From the NCBI GenBank assembly GCA_963752965.1, contig CAVWAJ010000008.1, forward strand, positions 62,001 through 126,000: a stretch of DNA of 64,000 bases. Direction: 5' to 3'. This document shows, piece after piece, positions 15,797-24,090 of the stretch. This stretch comes from QHXW01 sp963752965. Lineage in GTDB: Bacteria; Acidobacteriota; Terriglobia; Bryobacterales; Bryobacteraceae. The notes below the pieces were generated by a model. It saw only the letters and a list, made by a program, of their open reading frames with translations, was not told the DNA's origin and did no database searches. Position numbers and translations under genes: made by a program. Each line of letters begins with the position of its first letter. The stretch's first letter is position 1.

Positions 15797-16711
15797 TCAT
15801 CGTGGCGGTGGCGCGCTCGAGGGCGCTGGCGGCTTGCCGTCCACGGTGACCGGCTCCATCAGCTCCGTGCGCGTGCCGTCGGGATCGAACAGATTGAGCT
15901 GGCGGCGGCGGTTGATTCCCGTGTGGACTTCAAGCGCACGCGAGTAACCCGCACGATACGGCCGGGCCTCGAGCTTGGACTGAGCCGCCGCGATGTCCGG
16001 AGTCTGGAGGCAGATGTGGTGCTCGCTGCCGCGCCGGTCGGGCGCAGGAATGTCGTGGTAAAGCATGAACTCGATGTAGTCGCCGCCATCGGGCACTTTC
16101 AGGTTGACCCAGGAGAGCGTCTTGCCGTTGCTCGATCCGCGCCAGATCTCGCGGAACCCCAGGATCTCGCCGTAAAAATGCATGGACGTGTCCAGATTGC
16201 CCACCAGAATGCCCGTATGCAGCATGTGATCTGAGATGCGAGTCTCCGGCAGGAACTTGCCCTTCTCGCGCACGCTCCAGCCATCGGGCGCGTATTCGAC
16301 GATCTCGACCGTGTGGCCGTCGGGGTCCGTGATGTTGAAATTCAAGTTCCCGATGCGGCCCTTGGGCACGCGGTCCGGAACCTTGATGCCGCGCGAAGCC
16401 AGGTACACGCGCATGCGCTCGGCGTTGTCGGTTTCGAGCGCAATGTGGTGCAGCCGGTCGGCTCCTGGTTCGAGGCCCGGAAACAGTTCGACATATTGCC
16501 GGTCATTGATCTTGATAAAAGTCATTGAAAGCGACCCATCGGGATTCGTGAGCTGGAAAGGCTCCGCGAAGCCGAGGAAGTCTTTATAAAATGCGCGGGA
16601 TTTTTCGATATCGCTCACGTGCAGAGCGACGTGCCCAATTCCCAGGATGCGAGGACGCTCCTGCGCATGGGCGAGCAGAGTCACCGCGAAAGCAACCAGC
16701 CAGCGTTTCAT
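15797..16711 (-). CDS. Exported two-domain VOC (glyoxalase/dioxygenase fold) protein
   Basis: The 304-residue protein opens with a signal peptide (MKRWLVAFAVTLLAHAQ). Two VOC modules follow: the first (about 22-135) has 'ILGIGHVALHVSDIEKSRAFYKDFLGF' and 'NFNITDPDGHTVEIVEY'; the second (about 155-290) has 'HTGILVGNLDTSMHFYGEILGF' and 'QLNLFDPDGTRTELME'. The H...E ligand pattern is kept in both, so each could bind a metal. Secreted VOC proteins of this type are frequent in Solibacter-like genomes with unknown substrate. It is the second gene of a pair, overlapping the upstream dehydrogenase by four bases (16708-16711). Confidence 0.85.
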   Translation of the reverse strand: MKRWLVAFAVTLLAHAQERPRILGIGHVALHVSDIEKSRAFYKDFLGFAEPFQLTNPDGSLSMTFIKINDRQYVELFPGLEPGADRLHHIALETDNAERMRVYLASRGIKVPDRVPKGRIGNLNFNITDPDGHTVEIVEYAPDGWSVREKGKFLPETRISDHMLHTGILVGNLDTSMHFYGEILGFREIWRGSSNGKTLSWVNLKVPDGGDYIEFMLYHDIPAPDRRGSEHHICLQTPDIAAAQSKLEARPYRAGYSRALEVHTGINRRRQLNLFDPDGTRTELMEPVTVDGKPPAPSSAPPPR

Positions 16712-17658
16712 GTCAATAGCACCTTTAGCACTCCCTTTTTCGCCGCCGTGCGAAAAGCCTGCGGCGCGCGATCAAGCGGCATGCGCTCCGAGATCATATC
16801 CGCTACGTTGACGACTCCGTTCTTGAGCATCTCTATTGCCGGCTCGAAGCGGCCGCATCGTGAACCGACGAGCGTGATCTCATTGACGATCACCGGCGCG
16901 GTGTCGAACCCCGCCAGGCCGTGCACCGTGGACTTCATGATGATGGTGCCGCGAGGGCGCGTCATCGAAACCGCCTCTGCGAGACCCTTAGGCGAGCCCG
17001 TGGCTTCCACCACCCAATCGTATTCCGCCACCGGCATACGTTCCTTCACCACTTCCGTTGCGACGCCTGCGCGTACGGCGATGCGCAGCTTCTCTTTGTG
17101 GCGACCGAACTGGTGGACGCGATACCCATTGGCGTGGAGAACTTGCGCCGCCAGCAACCCTAGTTTTCCATCCCCCAGCACCGCGACGGGCGAGCTGCAC
17201 GGAATCCGGACCTGATCCAGAATCTCCGCGGCCGCCGCCAGTGGCTCGACGAACACAGCCTGTTCGGTGGGAATGGAATCGGGTACGACGTGCAGATTGC
17301 GCTCGGGCAGCGTGAAAAACTCGCGAAACGCGCCCGGGTGCTTCACGATGCCCAGCACCCGGCGTTTGGGGCAGTGCCGGCCGAGGCCCTTGCGGCACCA
17401 GCCGCAGCAGCCACAATCGAGATTGATTTCGCCCACCACGCGCCGGCCAATCAACTCGCGCCGGCTCGCTTCGACCACTTCAGCCACAAACTCATGGCCC
17501 GGAATGCCCGCGAACCCGTAGTAGCCGCGCTGCAGTTCCAGATCGGTATTGCAGATGCCGCCGCACAACAGGCGCAGGAGCGCAAAGCCCTCAGGCGCGC
17601 GCGGCCGCGGCATGCGCCGCACTTCCACGCGCCGGTTTTCCAGGTGCACCGCTAGCAT
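16708..17658 (-). CDS. Zinc-dependent medium-chain alcohol dehydrogenase
   Basis: The 316-residue MDR protein shows the catalytic zinc region (L-C-G-G-I-C-N-T-D and G-H-E-F-V-A-E-V-V), the structural zinc tetracysteine cluster C-x-C-C-x2-C-x7-C-type (C-G-C-C-G-W-C...H-C), and the Rossmann turn VLGDGKLG. It resembles threonine or sugar-alcohol dehydrogenases; substrate unknown. It heads a two-gene operon with the exported VOC protein. Its start codon is only 19 bp from the decayed thrC 5' copy, so it was probably once divergent from thrC. Confidence 0.87.
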   Translation of the reverse strand: MLAVHLENRRVEVRRMPRPRAPEGFALLRLLCGGICNTDLELQRGYYGFAGIPGHEFVAEVVEASRRELIGRRVVGEINLDCGCCGWCRKGLGRHCPKRRVLGIVKHPGAFREFFTLPERNLHVVPDSIPTEQAVFVEPLAAAAEILDQVRIPCSSPVAVLGDGKLGLLAAQVLHANGYRVHQFGRHKEKLRIAVRAGVATEVVKERMPVAEYDWVVEATGSPKGLAEAVSMTRPRGTIIMKSTVHGLAGFDTAPVIVNEITLVGSRCGRFEPAIEMLKNGVVNVADMISERMPLDRAPQAFRTAAKKGVLKVLLT

Positions 17659-17677
17659 CGAGGTCCAGTATAAGCGA

Positions 17678-17708
17678 CCCGCCCGCTACAATGTAGATTC
17701 CATGCTTG
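17678..17708 (+). repeat. 31-bp direct repeat, upstream (decayed thrC 5' end)
   Basis: These 31 bases are identical to 19649-19679 and contain the -10 box TACAAT, the start codon and the first two codons of thrC. Beyond the exact repeat, similarity continues imperfectly through about codon 13. Confidence 0.93.
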
Positions 17709-17791
17709 GTAAACTGGGCGGTCTCGATCGGAAGTGCCGGACACCGCTAGCGTCGAAGCTGAGGGCAATTGAACCACGAGGTCATCAATGA
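17702..17791 (+). pseudogene. Decayed thrC N-terminus serving as leader ORF of the ATPase cassette
   Basis: ATG at 17702 opens 29 codons (MLGKLGGLDRKCRTPL...). Aligned with the real ThrC start (MLAEIVCFDPRCRKRYPV) it keeps M1, L2, D9, C12 and R13 in register, so it is a diverged copy of the zinc-ribbon N-terminus. Its TGA (17789-17791) overlaps the ATPase ATG by four bases. The remnant therefore retains the thrC promoter and start and could couple translation into the cassette. Confidence 0.7.
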
Positions 17792-18996
17792 TCGTTGGTC
17801 TGAGCGTCGAAAATTTCAAGGCGATTCGCAAAGTTGACCGGCTGAGCTTGAATTCTTTTCACGTGCTCGTCGGCCCAAACGGGAGCGGGAAGAGTACTTT
17901 CTTAGACGCCATTGACTTTGTGCGGTCCTGCTTGCAGCATGGTCCTGCTAAAGCAGTAGAAGAGCGCGTCCCGGACTATCGTGACCTGACATTCATGAGG
18001 GGAGGCGGCCCTATCAAGATTGGATTTTACCTGGACCTGAATCAGAGTCCTGTTTGGAAATCTGTCCTGCACTATCACTTCGTGATTCGTGAAGATGATC
18101 TCCTTGGAGTTGGCGTTGAGGAGGAGACGCTGGAGGAAACAGACAGACAGGTCCTCTCCCACAATACGGCAAGATATAAGCCCCGAAGACTTCTGGGTAA
18201 GACATCCACAGGTTCGGATTTTTACCAGCGTGAAAACGGGAAGTACATGGACTCTTTTGCATTTGGCCCTGACAAGCTCACACTCTCTTTCACGCCGCCT
18301 GATGAAAACCGATATCCGACAGCGAACGCAGTAAAGCGTTTCTTAATGCAGGGAATCCGATACTTGCAGCTGAATAGTCGGGCTATGCGAGAACCTTGCC
18401 CCGCCACGAGGCCGACGGAGCTCGAATTGGACGGAACGAATCTGGCTAGAGTGGTGGGACGATTGAGGAGAACTGGAAATGGCGATTCGTCGACAACGGA
18501 CTCTGATGACTCGCCTTCTAACCGGCTTCGCCGCTGGACAGAACATCTGCAATACGCGCTCGAAGATCTCCAGGAGATCAGCTGGTCGACACGTCAAGCC
18601 GATAACGCCGAATTCATCGTATTGCGCTACAAGAACGGATTGGAGTGCCCAAGTTGGCTCGTCAGCGACGGAACACTTCGGATGCTGGCGCTCACTCTTC
18701 CGGCTTTTTTGCCCTCTACGCCGAGCATCTATATGGTGGAAGAGCCAGAAAATGGAGTTCATCCGAGAGCATTAGAGGTGATCCTCCGAGCGCTAGCTGC
18801 GATACCCGGCGCACAGACGTTTATTGCCACGCACTCCCCGCTAGTGGTTCAAGAGGAGGGTATTGATCCTCTTCTCTGCTTTGCTCGGGACGAGGGTGGG
18901 GTTCATATTATTTCGGGCAAAAACCATCCGGCCCTGAAGGAGTGGAAGGGCACCCCCGAGCTGAGTTCGATCTTCGCATCCAGGGTCTTAGGATGA
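17788..18996 (+). CDS. AAA-family SMC/OLD-like ATPase, putative defence component
   Basis: The 402-residue protein is an ABC/SMC-type AAA ATPase. It begins with 'GLSVENFKAIRKVDRLSL', has Walker A G-P-N-G-S-G-K-S-T at 29-37, a signature-like region (WLVSDGTLRMLAL), Walker B M-V-E-E-P-E-N-G-V-H-P starting at 316, and the switch histidine in ATHS (349). There is no fused nuclease. ATPases of this type pair with a separate TOPRIM or nuclease effector in anti-phage systems such as PARIS. The next gene overlaps by four bases and fits an effector role. Its GC content and codon use are lower than in neighbouring thrC and the dehydrogenase, consistent with transfer. Confidence 0.82.
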   Translation: MIVGLSVENFKAIRKVDRLSLNSFHVLVGPNGSGKSTFLDAIDFVRSCLQHGPAKAVEERVPDYRDLTFMRGGGPIKIGFYLDLNQSPVWKSVLHYHFVIREDDLLGVGVEEETLEETDRQVLSHNTARYKPRRLLGKTSTGSDFYQRENGKYMDSFAFGPDKLTLSFTPPDENRYPTANAVKRFLMQGIRYLQLNSRAMREPCPATRPTELELDGTNLARVVGRLRRTGNGDSSTTDSDDSPSNRLRRWTEHLQYALEDLQEISWSTRQADNAEFIVLRYKNGLECPSWLVSDGTLRMLALTLPAFLPSTPSIYMVEEPENGVHPRALEVILRALAAIPGAQTFIATHSPLVVQEEGIDPLLCFARDEGGVHIISGKNHPALKEWKGTPELSSIFASRVLG

Positions 18997-19622
18997 AGGA
19001 CCTGTACGTCCTTGCTGCTGATACCGATGCGATGGCGGTGCTAAACGCAATTCTGAATCGCCCGGCGGAGCTGGGAATTCGCCCGATCGAGTTTCACGTT
19101 GACCGCAATGTCGGGAGAGATTCGGGAATGGTCCGCGAAGGCCCCGAGCTTGTTCGCATGAAGGCCAGCAAGGCGGAATTTGGGAAGGTTCTATTGATTT
19201 GGGACAACCACGGTAGTGGGTGGGAAGCTAAACGCACTCCTGATGAATCGCGGACTCAAATACAAGCTCGTTTGGACGGCGTCACTTGGCAAGGCCACTC
19301 CGGTACCGTGGTCCTCGTGCCAGAACTCGAAGAATGGATCTGGTACGACCCCGACGCAGTCTGCCAATGCCTGCGTCTCACGCCTCCCGAGTCCGCTCAA
19401 TTGGTTACAACATATGCGGATCGAGAAGGTCGAACGACGGAAGAGTTGAAAGCCGAGAAGCCTAAGGAGCTGTTCGAATTCGTGCTGCTCAGGGCGCAAA
19501 GGCGGAAACCACTGCCGAGCGACTTTACGCGCATTGCCAAGTGCGCCAGGCTGCAGCTCTGGCGAGGAAGCGAAAGTTTTCGTCATTTTGTCGGCATGAT
19601 TCAGGGCTGGTTCTCCGCCTGA
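18993..19622 (+). CDS. Putative TOPRIM-like effector paired with the AAA ATPase
   Basis: I chose the ATG at 18993, overlapping the ATPase stop, for a 209-residue protein. It starts with a strand-helix unit (KDLYVLAADTDAMAVLNAIL), followed by IEFHVDRN, the acidic strand VLLIWDNHGSGWE (D71) and a second acidic cluster V-P-E-L-E-E-W-I-W (109-117). This order of acidic motifs resembles TOPRIM-type or DUF4276-like partners of defence ATPases, and also the MAD4-annotated family as I remember it. No search was possible. It ends 26 bp before the second copy of the thrC 5' repeat. I infer a two-gene ATPase-effector system. Confidence 0.7.
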   Translation: MKDLYVLAADTDAMAVLNAILNRPAELGIRPIEFHVDRNVGRDSGMVREGPELVRMKASKAEFGKVLLIWDNHGSGWEAKRTPDESRTQIQARLDGVTWQGHSGTVVLVPELEEWIWYDPDAVCQCLRLTPPESAQLVTTYADREGRTTEELKAEKPKELFEFVLLRAQRRKPLPSDFTRIAKCARLQLWRGSESFRHFVGMIQGWFSA

Positions 19623-19648
19623 CCCTGCTAGTGACGTCCCGGTCCCGC

Positions 19649-19679
19649 CCCGCCCGCTACAATGTAGATTCCATGCTTG
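19649..19679 (+). repeat. 31-bp direct repeat, downstream (functional thrC 5' end)
   Basis: Identical to 17678-17708. TACAAT (19658-19663) ends nine bases before the thrC ATG at 19673, so this copy is a working leaderless-type promoter/start. The repeat period is 1971 bp. Confidence 0.93.
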
Positions 19680-20977
19680 CTGAAATCGTCTGTTTCGATC
19701 CGCGCTGTCGCAAGCGCTATCCCGTTACTGAACTCGTTTACAACTGCCCCGCATGCGGCGGCCTGCTGGAGGCCGAGTATTCAGATTGGGACCTCGACGC
19801 CGGCCAGATGAAGGCACTGTGGCGATCGCGCCGCATCTCCAATCTGCCGCTCGATCAAAGCGGCGTCTGGCGCCATCGCGAAATCATTCCATTTCTCCCC
19901 AATCTTCACTCCGTGGTCACGCTGCGGGAAGGGAACACGCCGCTGCTTCCCGCGCCCAAGGCGGCCGGATACGGCGGGCTCGATCGGCTGGTTTTCAAGC
20001 ATCAGGGATTCAACCCCACCGGATCGTTCAAAGACAACGGGATGACGTGCGGCGTGGCGCAGGCGCGGCGGCTCGGCATGTCGCGCGTGGCGTGCGTGTC
20101 CACGGGCAATACGTCGGCCTCCATGGCGGCTTACGCCAGTGCGGCCGGTCTCGAGCCGCTCATCTTCATCCCGCACGGCAACATCTCGTACGGCAAGCTG
20201 GCGCAGGCGCTCGAGTATGGCGCGCGCACGTTTCAGGTGGAAGCCAATTTCGATCAGATCCTCGCGCTGGTCCGCGGGCTCGCCGAGCGCTTGGGTATCT
20301 ACCTGCTAAACTCCATCAACCCGTTCCGCATCGAAGGGCAAAAGACCATCATCGTCGAGATGCTCGATCAGCGTGATTGGATAGCACCCGATTGGATCGT
20401 GTTGCCCGGCGGCAACCTCGGCAACATCTCCGCTTTCGGAAAAGCGTTGCGCGAGCTGAAGCAGTTGCACTTTATCGACACCATACCCCGCCTCGCCGTC
20501 ATTCAGGCCGAGGGCGCCGCGCCATTCTACGAATTGTTCCGCGCGCACACAGCGGGTCCGCTCAATCCCGTTGGGCATCCCGAAACGCTGGCCACCGCCA
20601 TCAAGATTGGCGATCCCGTCTCCTGGCCCAAAGCGCTCAAAGAAGTGACCGAATCCGACGGCGCCGTGGAGAAGGTCACCGAGCAGGAAATCGCTGACGC
20701 CAAAGCGATCATCGGCCGTTGCGGCATCGGCTGCGAACCCGCGTCCGCCGCCACGCTGGCAGGAATCCGAAAGCTCACGGCAGCCGGCACCATTCCCCGC
20801 GATGCCGATGTGGTTGCTGTCCTCACCGGCAACGTACTCAAAGATCCCGACTACATCTATCGCTACCACACCGGGCAACTGGACGCGCCAGACGGTAAGC
20901 GGATCCAACCCACGTTCGGCAACCAGCCGGTGGTCGTGCCGAACGACGTGCAGAAGATCACGGCTTTGCTCGGATGA
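19673..20977 (+). CDS. thrC: Threonine synthase
   Basis: The 434-residue PLP enzyme converts O-phospho-L-homoserine to threonine. The N-terminus has a small zinc-ribbon-like motif (C7, C12, C25, C28). The PLP lysine is K120 in N-P-T-G-S-F-K-D-N-G, followed by 'VSTGNTSASMAAYASAAG' and the phosphate loop 'LPGGNLGNISAFGKAL'. The ATG at 19673 was chosen because it follows a TACAAT box and matches the duplicated copy at 17702; a longer in-frame extension into the upstream cassette is artefactual. The gene appears displaced from an original divergent arrangement with the dehydrogenase at 17658. Confidence 0.93.
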   Translation: MLAEIVCFDPRCRKRYPVTELVYNCPACGGLLEAEYSDWDLDAGQMKALWRSRRISNLPLDQSGVWRHREIIPFLPNLHSVVTLREGNTPLLPAPKAAGYGGLDRLVFKHQGFNPTGSFKDNGMTCGVAQARRLGMSRVACVSTGNTSASMAAYASAAGLEPLIFIPHGNISYGKLAQALEYGARTFQVEANFDQILALVRGLAERLGIYLLNSINPFRIEGQKTIIVEMLDQRDWIAPDWIVLPGGNLGNISAFGKALRELKQLHFIDTIPRLAVIQAEGAAPFYELFRAHTAGPLNPVGHPETLATAIKIGDPVSWPKALKEVTESDGAVEKVTEQEIADAKAIIGRCGIGCEPASAATLAGIRKLTAAGTIPRDADVVAVLTGNVLKDPDYIYRYHTGQLDAPDGKRIQPTFGNQPVVVPNDVQKITALLG

Positions 20978-21113
20978 TGTCCCGGCTCCGGGACTCGGCA
21001 TTTTCCTATTCCTCACCCCATTTCGTAGGTTAGACACTACCCCCTCGTTTCTTAGCGTGCTCGCCCACACATGGGATTTGCCGACTAGGGACTTTTCGGG
21101 CAGTCTGTAGAGT

Positions 21114-21278
21114 ATGTCGAAGAAGTTACAGCCTCCCCCTGGTTCGACCCACGCCCGCGCAAAGGAACTGGAGCACCTTTACGCTCAGCTTGCCGCCGTG
21201 GAAGCGCTGATTGGCGCTTTAGAGATCTACAGGCAGTTCTATCCGCGCTTGGTGTCATCCAAACGCAAGACCGCTTAA
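21114..21278 (+). CDS. Small 54-residue helical protein
   Basis: ATG at 21114 opens a short basic protein with a central amphipathic helix (AKELEHLYAQLAAVEALIGAL) and a basic C-terminus ending SSKRKTA. No known motif is visible. It lies between thrC (same strand) and a convergent thioredoxin-like gene, and the frame is open from start to stop with heptad-like leucine spacing. It could be real but lacks a clear Shine-Dalgarno sequence. Confidence 0.45.
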   Translation: MSKKLQPPPGSTHARAKELEHLYAQLAAVEALIGALEIYRQFYPRLVSSKRKTA

Positions 21279-21293
21279 TAGCTTTACGGAGTC

Positions 21294-22214
21294 TTAGTTG
21301 CGCGCGATCTGCGCCAGCTTCGCCGCAAGTTGCGAATAGGGCATCGCGCCAGGATGGTACAGACGCACTATGCCTTGGCGGTCTAGAAGCACCAGCGTAG
21401 GCGTGGTGCTCACTCCGTAGCGGACGAAATTCTGCTCGCTCAAAGGCACACTCATGCCCGCGAGCGGTGCATAATACTGCCTGCGCACCTGGTCAATGTA
21501 CTGCGTTTCCATCTCGCGAGGCGCATCCGCGCCGCCGGCCACGTAGCCATAATGCTGGCTCGGCCCGATCACCACTAGCCCCGTCGACCGATAGTCGGCC
21601 AGCAGCCTCGCCAGTTCCGGCGCCTCGGCTTTGCAGTCTCCGCACCAGTGCGCCCAGAAGAACAGCAGCACCGGCCGCCCTTTCAACTCCGTCAGCAATG
21701 CCGGCTTAGGCCCCAGCCACTGCGCTTCTTCAAGCGGCGGCGCTGGCTTTCCCTCAAGCGTCAGCAGATTAATGTTCTTCTGGATGCGTGCCACAATCGA
21801 GCTCGCGCGGTACGCCGCCAGTTCCCGCCGCAGAAACGCCAGTGCCTCTGCGCGCTCGCCCTGTGCCGCCAGCACCTCGGCATGCACTTCGATCGCAGCT
21901 CCCAAAGCGATCGGCAGATGGCGCTCATCGTCCATTTTGCGCTTTGCCAGCGTCTCGACAGCCAGCTTCCGCGTTTCCTCCGCGTACCGATCCGCCTCGC
22001 TGTACTGCTGCGCCTCCAGTTCCCCGCGTGCCATCCACGAAAGGGCCTCCAGCAGTTCCGGCGTCACCCCTTGTCGCCCCCGATACGCATCGATATAACG
22101 CTCGCCACGCGCAAAATCGCGATTGTCAACGGCTTCGCGCACAACTCCGATCACCTGGCCGGCCGCGGCCGATCGGAAAAGTCCGAACAGAAGCAAAACA
22201 CTCAATGAGCGCAT
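21294..22214 (-). CDS. Exported TlpA-like thioredoxin-fold protein
   Basis: The 306-residue protein starts with a signal peptide (MRSLSVLLLFGLFRSAAAG). Residues about 25-150 are helical, TPR-like repeats (ALGAAIEVHAEVLAAQGERAEALAFLRREL). The C-terminal half is a thioredoxin domain with active site W-C-G-D-C in 'LLFFWAHWCGDCKAEAPEL' and the cis-proline region in 'YGVSTTPTLVLLDRQG'. TlpA/ResA-type proteins reduce disulfides in the periplasm. It has no operon partner here. Confidence 0.87.
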   Translation of the reverse strand: MRSLSVLLLFGLFRSAAAGQVIGVVREAVDNRDFARGERYIDAYRGRQGVTPELLEALSWMARGELEAQQYSEADRYAEETRKLAVETLAKRKMDDERHLPIALGAAIEVHAEVLAAQGERAEALAFLRRELAAYRASSIVARIQKNINLLTLEGKPAPPLEEAQWLGPKPALLTELKGRPVLLFFWAHWCGDCKAEAPELARLLADYRSTGLVVIGPSQHYGYVAGGADAPREMETQYIDQVRRQYYAPLAGMSVPLSEQNFVRYGVSTTPTLVLLDRQGIVRLYHPGAMPYSQLAAKLAQIARN

Positions 22215-22322
22215 TCACTTTTAGATTACCAATGCCAGGCGAAAGCATCCCCCTTGACGTCCATTCGCGAATGGCGCACAGTGGTGAAACCCGCGACGGA
22301 TTATTCAGGAGGACACGAAGTG

Positions 22323-22682
22323 ATGAAATGGCTACTGATTTTGACGGCTGCGTTTGCGCTGACCGCCTCGGCAGCGGATATTAGCGGCACCTGGAAAGGC
22401 ACCGCGGAGACAAGCATAGGGAAAACCGAGAGAACCTTTGTCTTCAAAGTGGATGGCAACAAGCTGACCGGCGAGACGACCAGCAACATTTTCGGCAAGT
22501 CCACCCTCACTGACGGCAAGATCGACGGCGACGATCTCTCGTTTACCATTACCTTCAACTATCAAGGCACCGAGCTGAAAGCCAATTACAAGGGCAAGGT
22601 GGCGGGCGGCGAAATCAAACTCACCGTCGAGATCCCTGACGCCGGCCAGACCGTCGAATACACCGTCAAGCGCGTCTCCTAG
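22323..22682 (+). CDS. Small secreted beta-rich protein (ISGTWKG type)
   Basis: The ATG at 22323 has AGGAGG ten bases upstream and yields 119 residues; the upstream in-frame start lacks such support. The signal peptide is MKWLLILTAAFALTASA. The mature part is a short beta-barrel-like domain beginning DISGTWKGTAET, with repeated G-K-x-x-G-x-T strands (KLTGETTSNIFGKSTLTDGKI). Proteins of this sort are abundant in Acidobacteria, and their function is unknown. Confidence 0.8.
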   Translation: MKWLLILTAAFALTASAADISGTWKGTAETSIGKTERTFVFKVDGNKLTGETTSNIFGKSTLTDGKIDGDDLSFTITFNYQGTELKANYKGKVAGGEIKLTVEIPDAGQTVEYTVKRVS

Positions 22683-22758
22683 TTGACGTCGATTAACACG
22701 CGTAAATCTCCGGATTTTTCCAATAATTCCGGTTATATTGCGCCACAATGGAGCGTAT

Positions 22759-24072
22759 ATGCCGACCTACAAGACTCTCCCGCCCGCCAACGGGCGATTG
22801 TTCGCCGACCCCACTCCCGGCGCTGACGAGACCACGTTCCAGGTCAACAACACCAGCTCGGCCTATTACAATTCGCCTTACTTTCTGGCCCACAAGAACC
22901 AGGTGCAGCCCATCCCCCAGCCCCGCAAGCCGCAGAATATCAGTCTCGCCGATTTCATCCCGGCCACAGTGAGTGCCGCCATCCAGTCGGCCGGCAGGAT
23001 CGCCTTTCACGCGGTGGGCGACACCGGTGCCGCCAAGGTGAGCCGGTCGCAGACCGCCAAGACGGCGATCCAGCACGAGGCCTTCGTCGCCGACCACATG
23101 GCGGCCGATGTCGAAGACGGCGGCCCCAACGGCCCCGCGTTCTTCTTTCACTTGGGAGATGTCATCTACAACTTCGGCGAGGCCCAGTATTATTACGACC
23201 AGTTCTACGAGCCTTATCGCGCCTACGACCGGCCCATTTTCGCCATCCCCGGGAACCACGACGGCATGGTGTTCGGCCAGGGCTCCAGCGCTCCGCAAAT
23301 CCCAACTCTCGACGCCTTCCTGACCAACTTCTGCGCCGCGGCGGTCGGCCCGTCTCCCGATTCCGGCGGCTTGGTGCGCACTGTGATGACCCAGCCCGGC
23401 GTCTATTTCACGCTCGACGCGCCGTTCGTCTCCATCATCGGGCTCTATAGCAACGTGCTCGACGGCCCGGGCGTGATCTCCTCCCAGGGCGGCCATTTTC
23501 CGCTCGTCAACGACCAGATCGATTTCCTGACCAGCGAGCTGACACGCCTGAAGCCCGATCGCACCAAGGGAAAACTAGCCGTGGTGCTGGCCGTCCATCA
23601 TCCGCCGCTATCGGCCGACGCCACGCACGGTGGCTCCGTCGGCATGCAGAAGGATATCGATAAGGCGTGCAAGGCCGCCGGCCTGTACCCCGACATTGTG
23701 CTCTCCGGCCACGCGCACCTCTACCAGAGATTCACCCGTAACGTGCCGAGTGGCCAGCAGACTCCTTACATCGTCGCGGGCTGCGGCGGCTTCGCGGTGA
23801 CCAAGCCGCAGCAGAGCGTGCCCCCCGCGCCCGTGACCGTCGGCGATCACACCTTGGAAGTCGATCCCATTCTCGATTTCGGCTATCTCACCGTGACCAC
23901 CGACGCCAAAACGATCACCGTGACGTACCTGACCGTCAGCGCCGCCGGCACGCAGTCGCGCGACTCCGTCACCGTCAATTTGAAAACCGGCAAACTCGTT
24001 CCCGCCGGGGCGACGCCACCCGCCGCCGCGCAAGCTCCTACGAAGGGCAAGAAGCCAAAGCGCAAGAAATAG
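22759..24072 (+). CDS. Calcineurin-like metallophosphoesterase
   Basis: The 437-residue protein carries the dimetal motifs: 'FHAVGDTG', 'FHLGDVIYNFG' (GDxx), 'AIPGNHDG' (GNHD), 'LAVHHPP' and 'VLSGHAHLYQRF' (GHxH). The spacing fits purple-acid-phosphatase-like enzymes. There is no signal peptide. The start at ATG 22759 is preceded by GGAG; TTG at 22738 is an in-frame alternative. TATATT at 22734-22739 may be its -10 box. The C-terminus is a Lys/Pro/Ala-rich tail (KGKKPKRKK). Confidence 0.88.
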   Translation: MPTYKTLPPANGRLFADPTPGADETTFQVNNTSSAYYNSPYFLAHKNQVQPIPQPRKPQNISLADFIPATVSAAIQSAGRIAFHAVGDTGAAKVSRSQTAKTAIQHEAFVADHMAADVEDGGPNGPAFFFHLGDVIYNFGEAQYYYDQFYEPYRAYDRPIFAIPGNHDGMVFGQGSSAPQIPTLDAFLTNFCAAAVGPSPDSGGLVRTVMTQPGVYFTLDAPFVSIIGLYSNVLDGPGVISSQGGHFPLVNDQIDFLTSELTRLKPDRTKGKLAVVLAVHHPPLSADATHGGSVGMQKDIDKACKAAGLYPDIVLSGHAHLYQRFTRNVPSGQQTPYIVAGCGGFAVTKPQQSVPPAPVTVGDHTLEVDPILDFGYLTVTTDAKTITVTYLTVSAAGTQSRDSVTVNLKTGKLVPAGATPPAAAQAPTKGKKPKRKK

Positions 24073-24090
24073 TCCCAGCTCACGCCGCCC

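Noticed and set aside
17641..17787. Riboswitch or attenuator before thrC or the ATPase
   Set aside because: The predicted transcript starts at the start codon, leaving no leader to fold, and no Thr-rich leader peptide exists.
22254..22322. Upstream in-frame start of the small secreted protein
   Set aside because: The ATG at 22323 has AGGAGG and begins a clean signal peptide; the extension lacks both.
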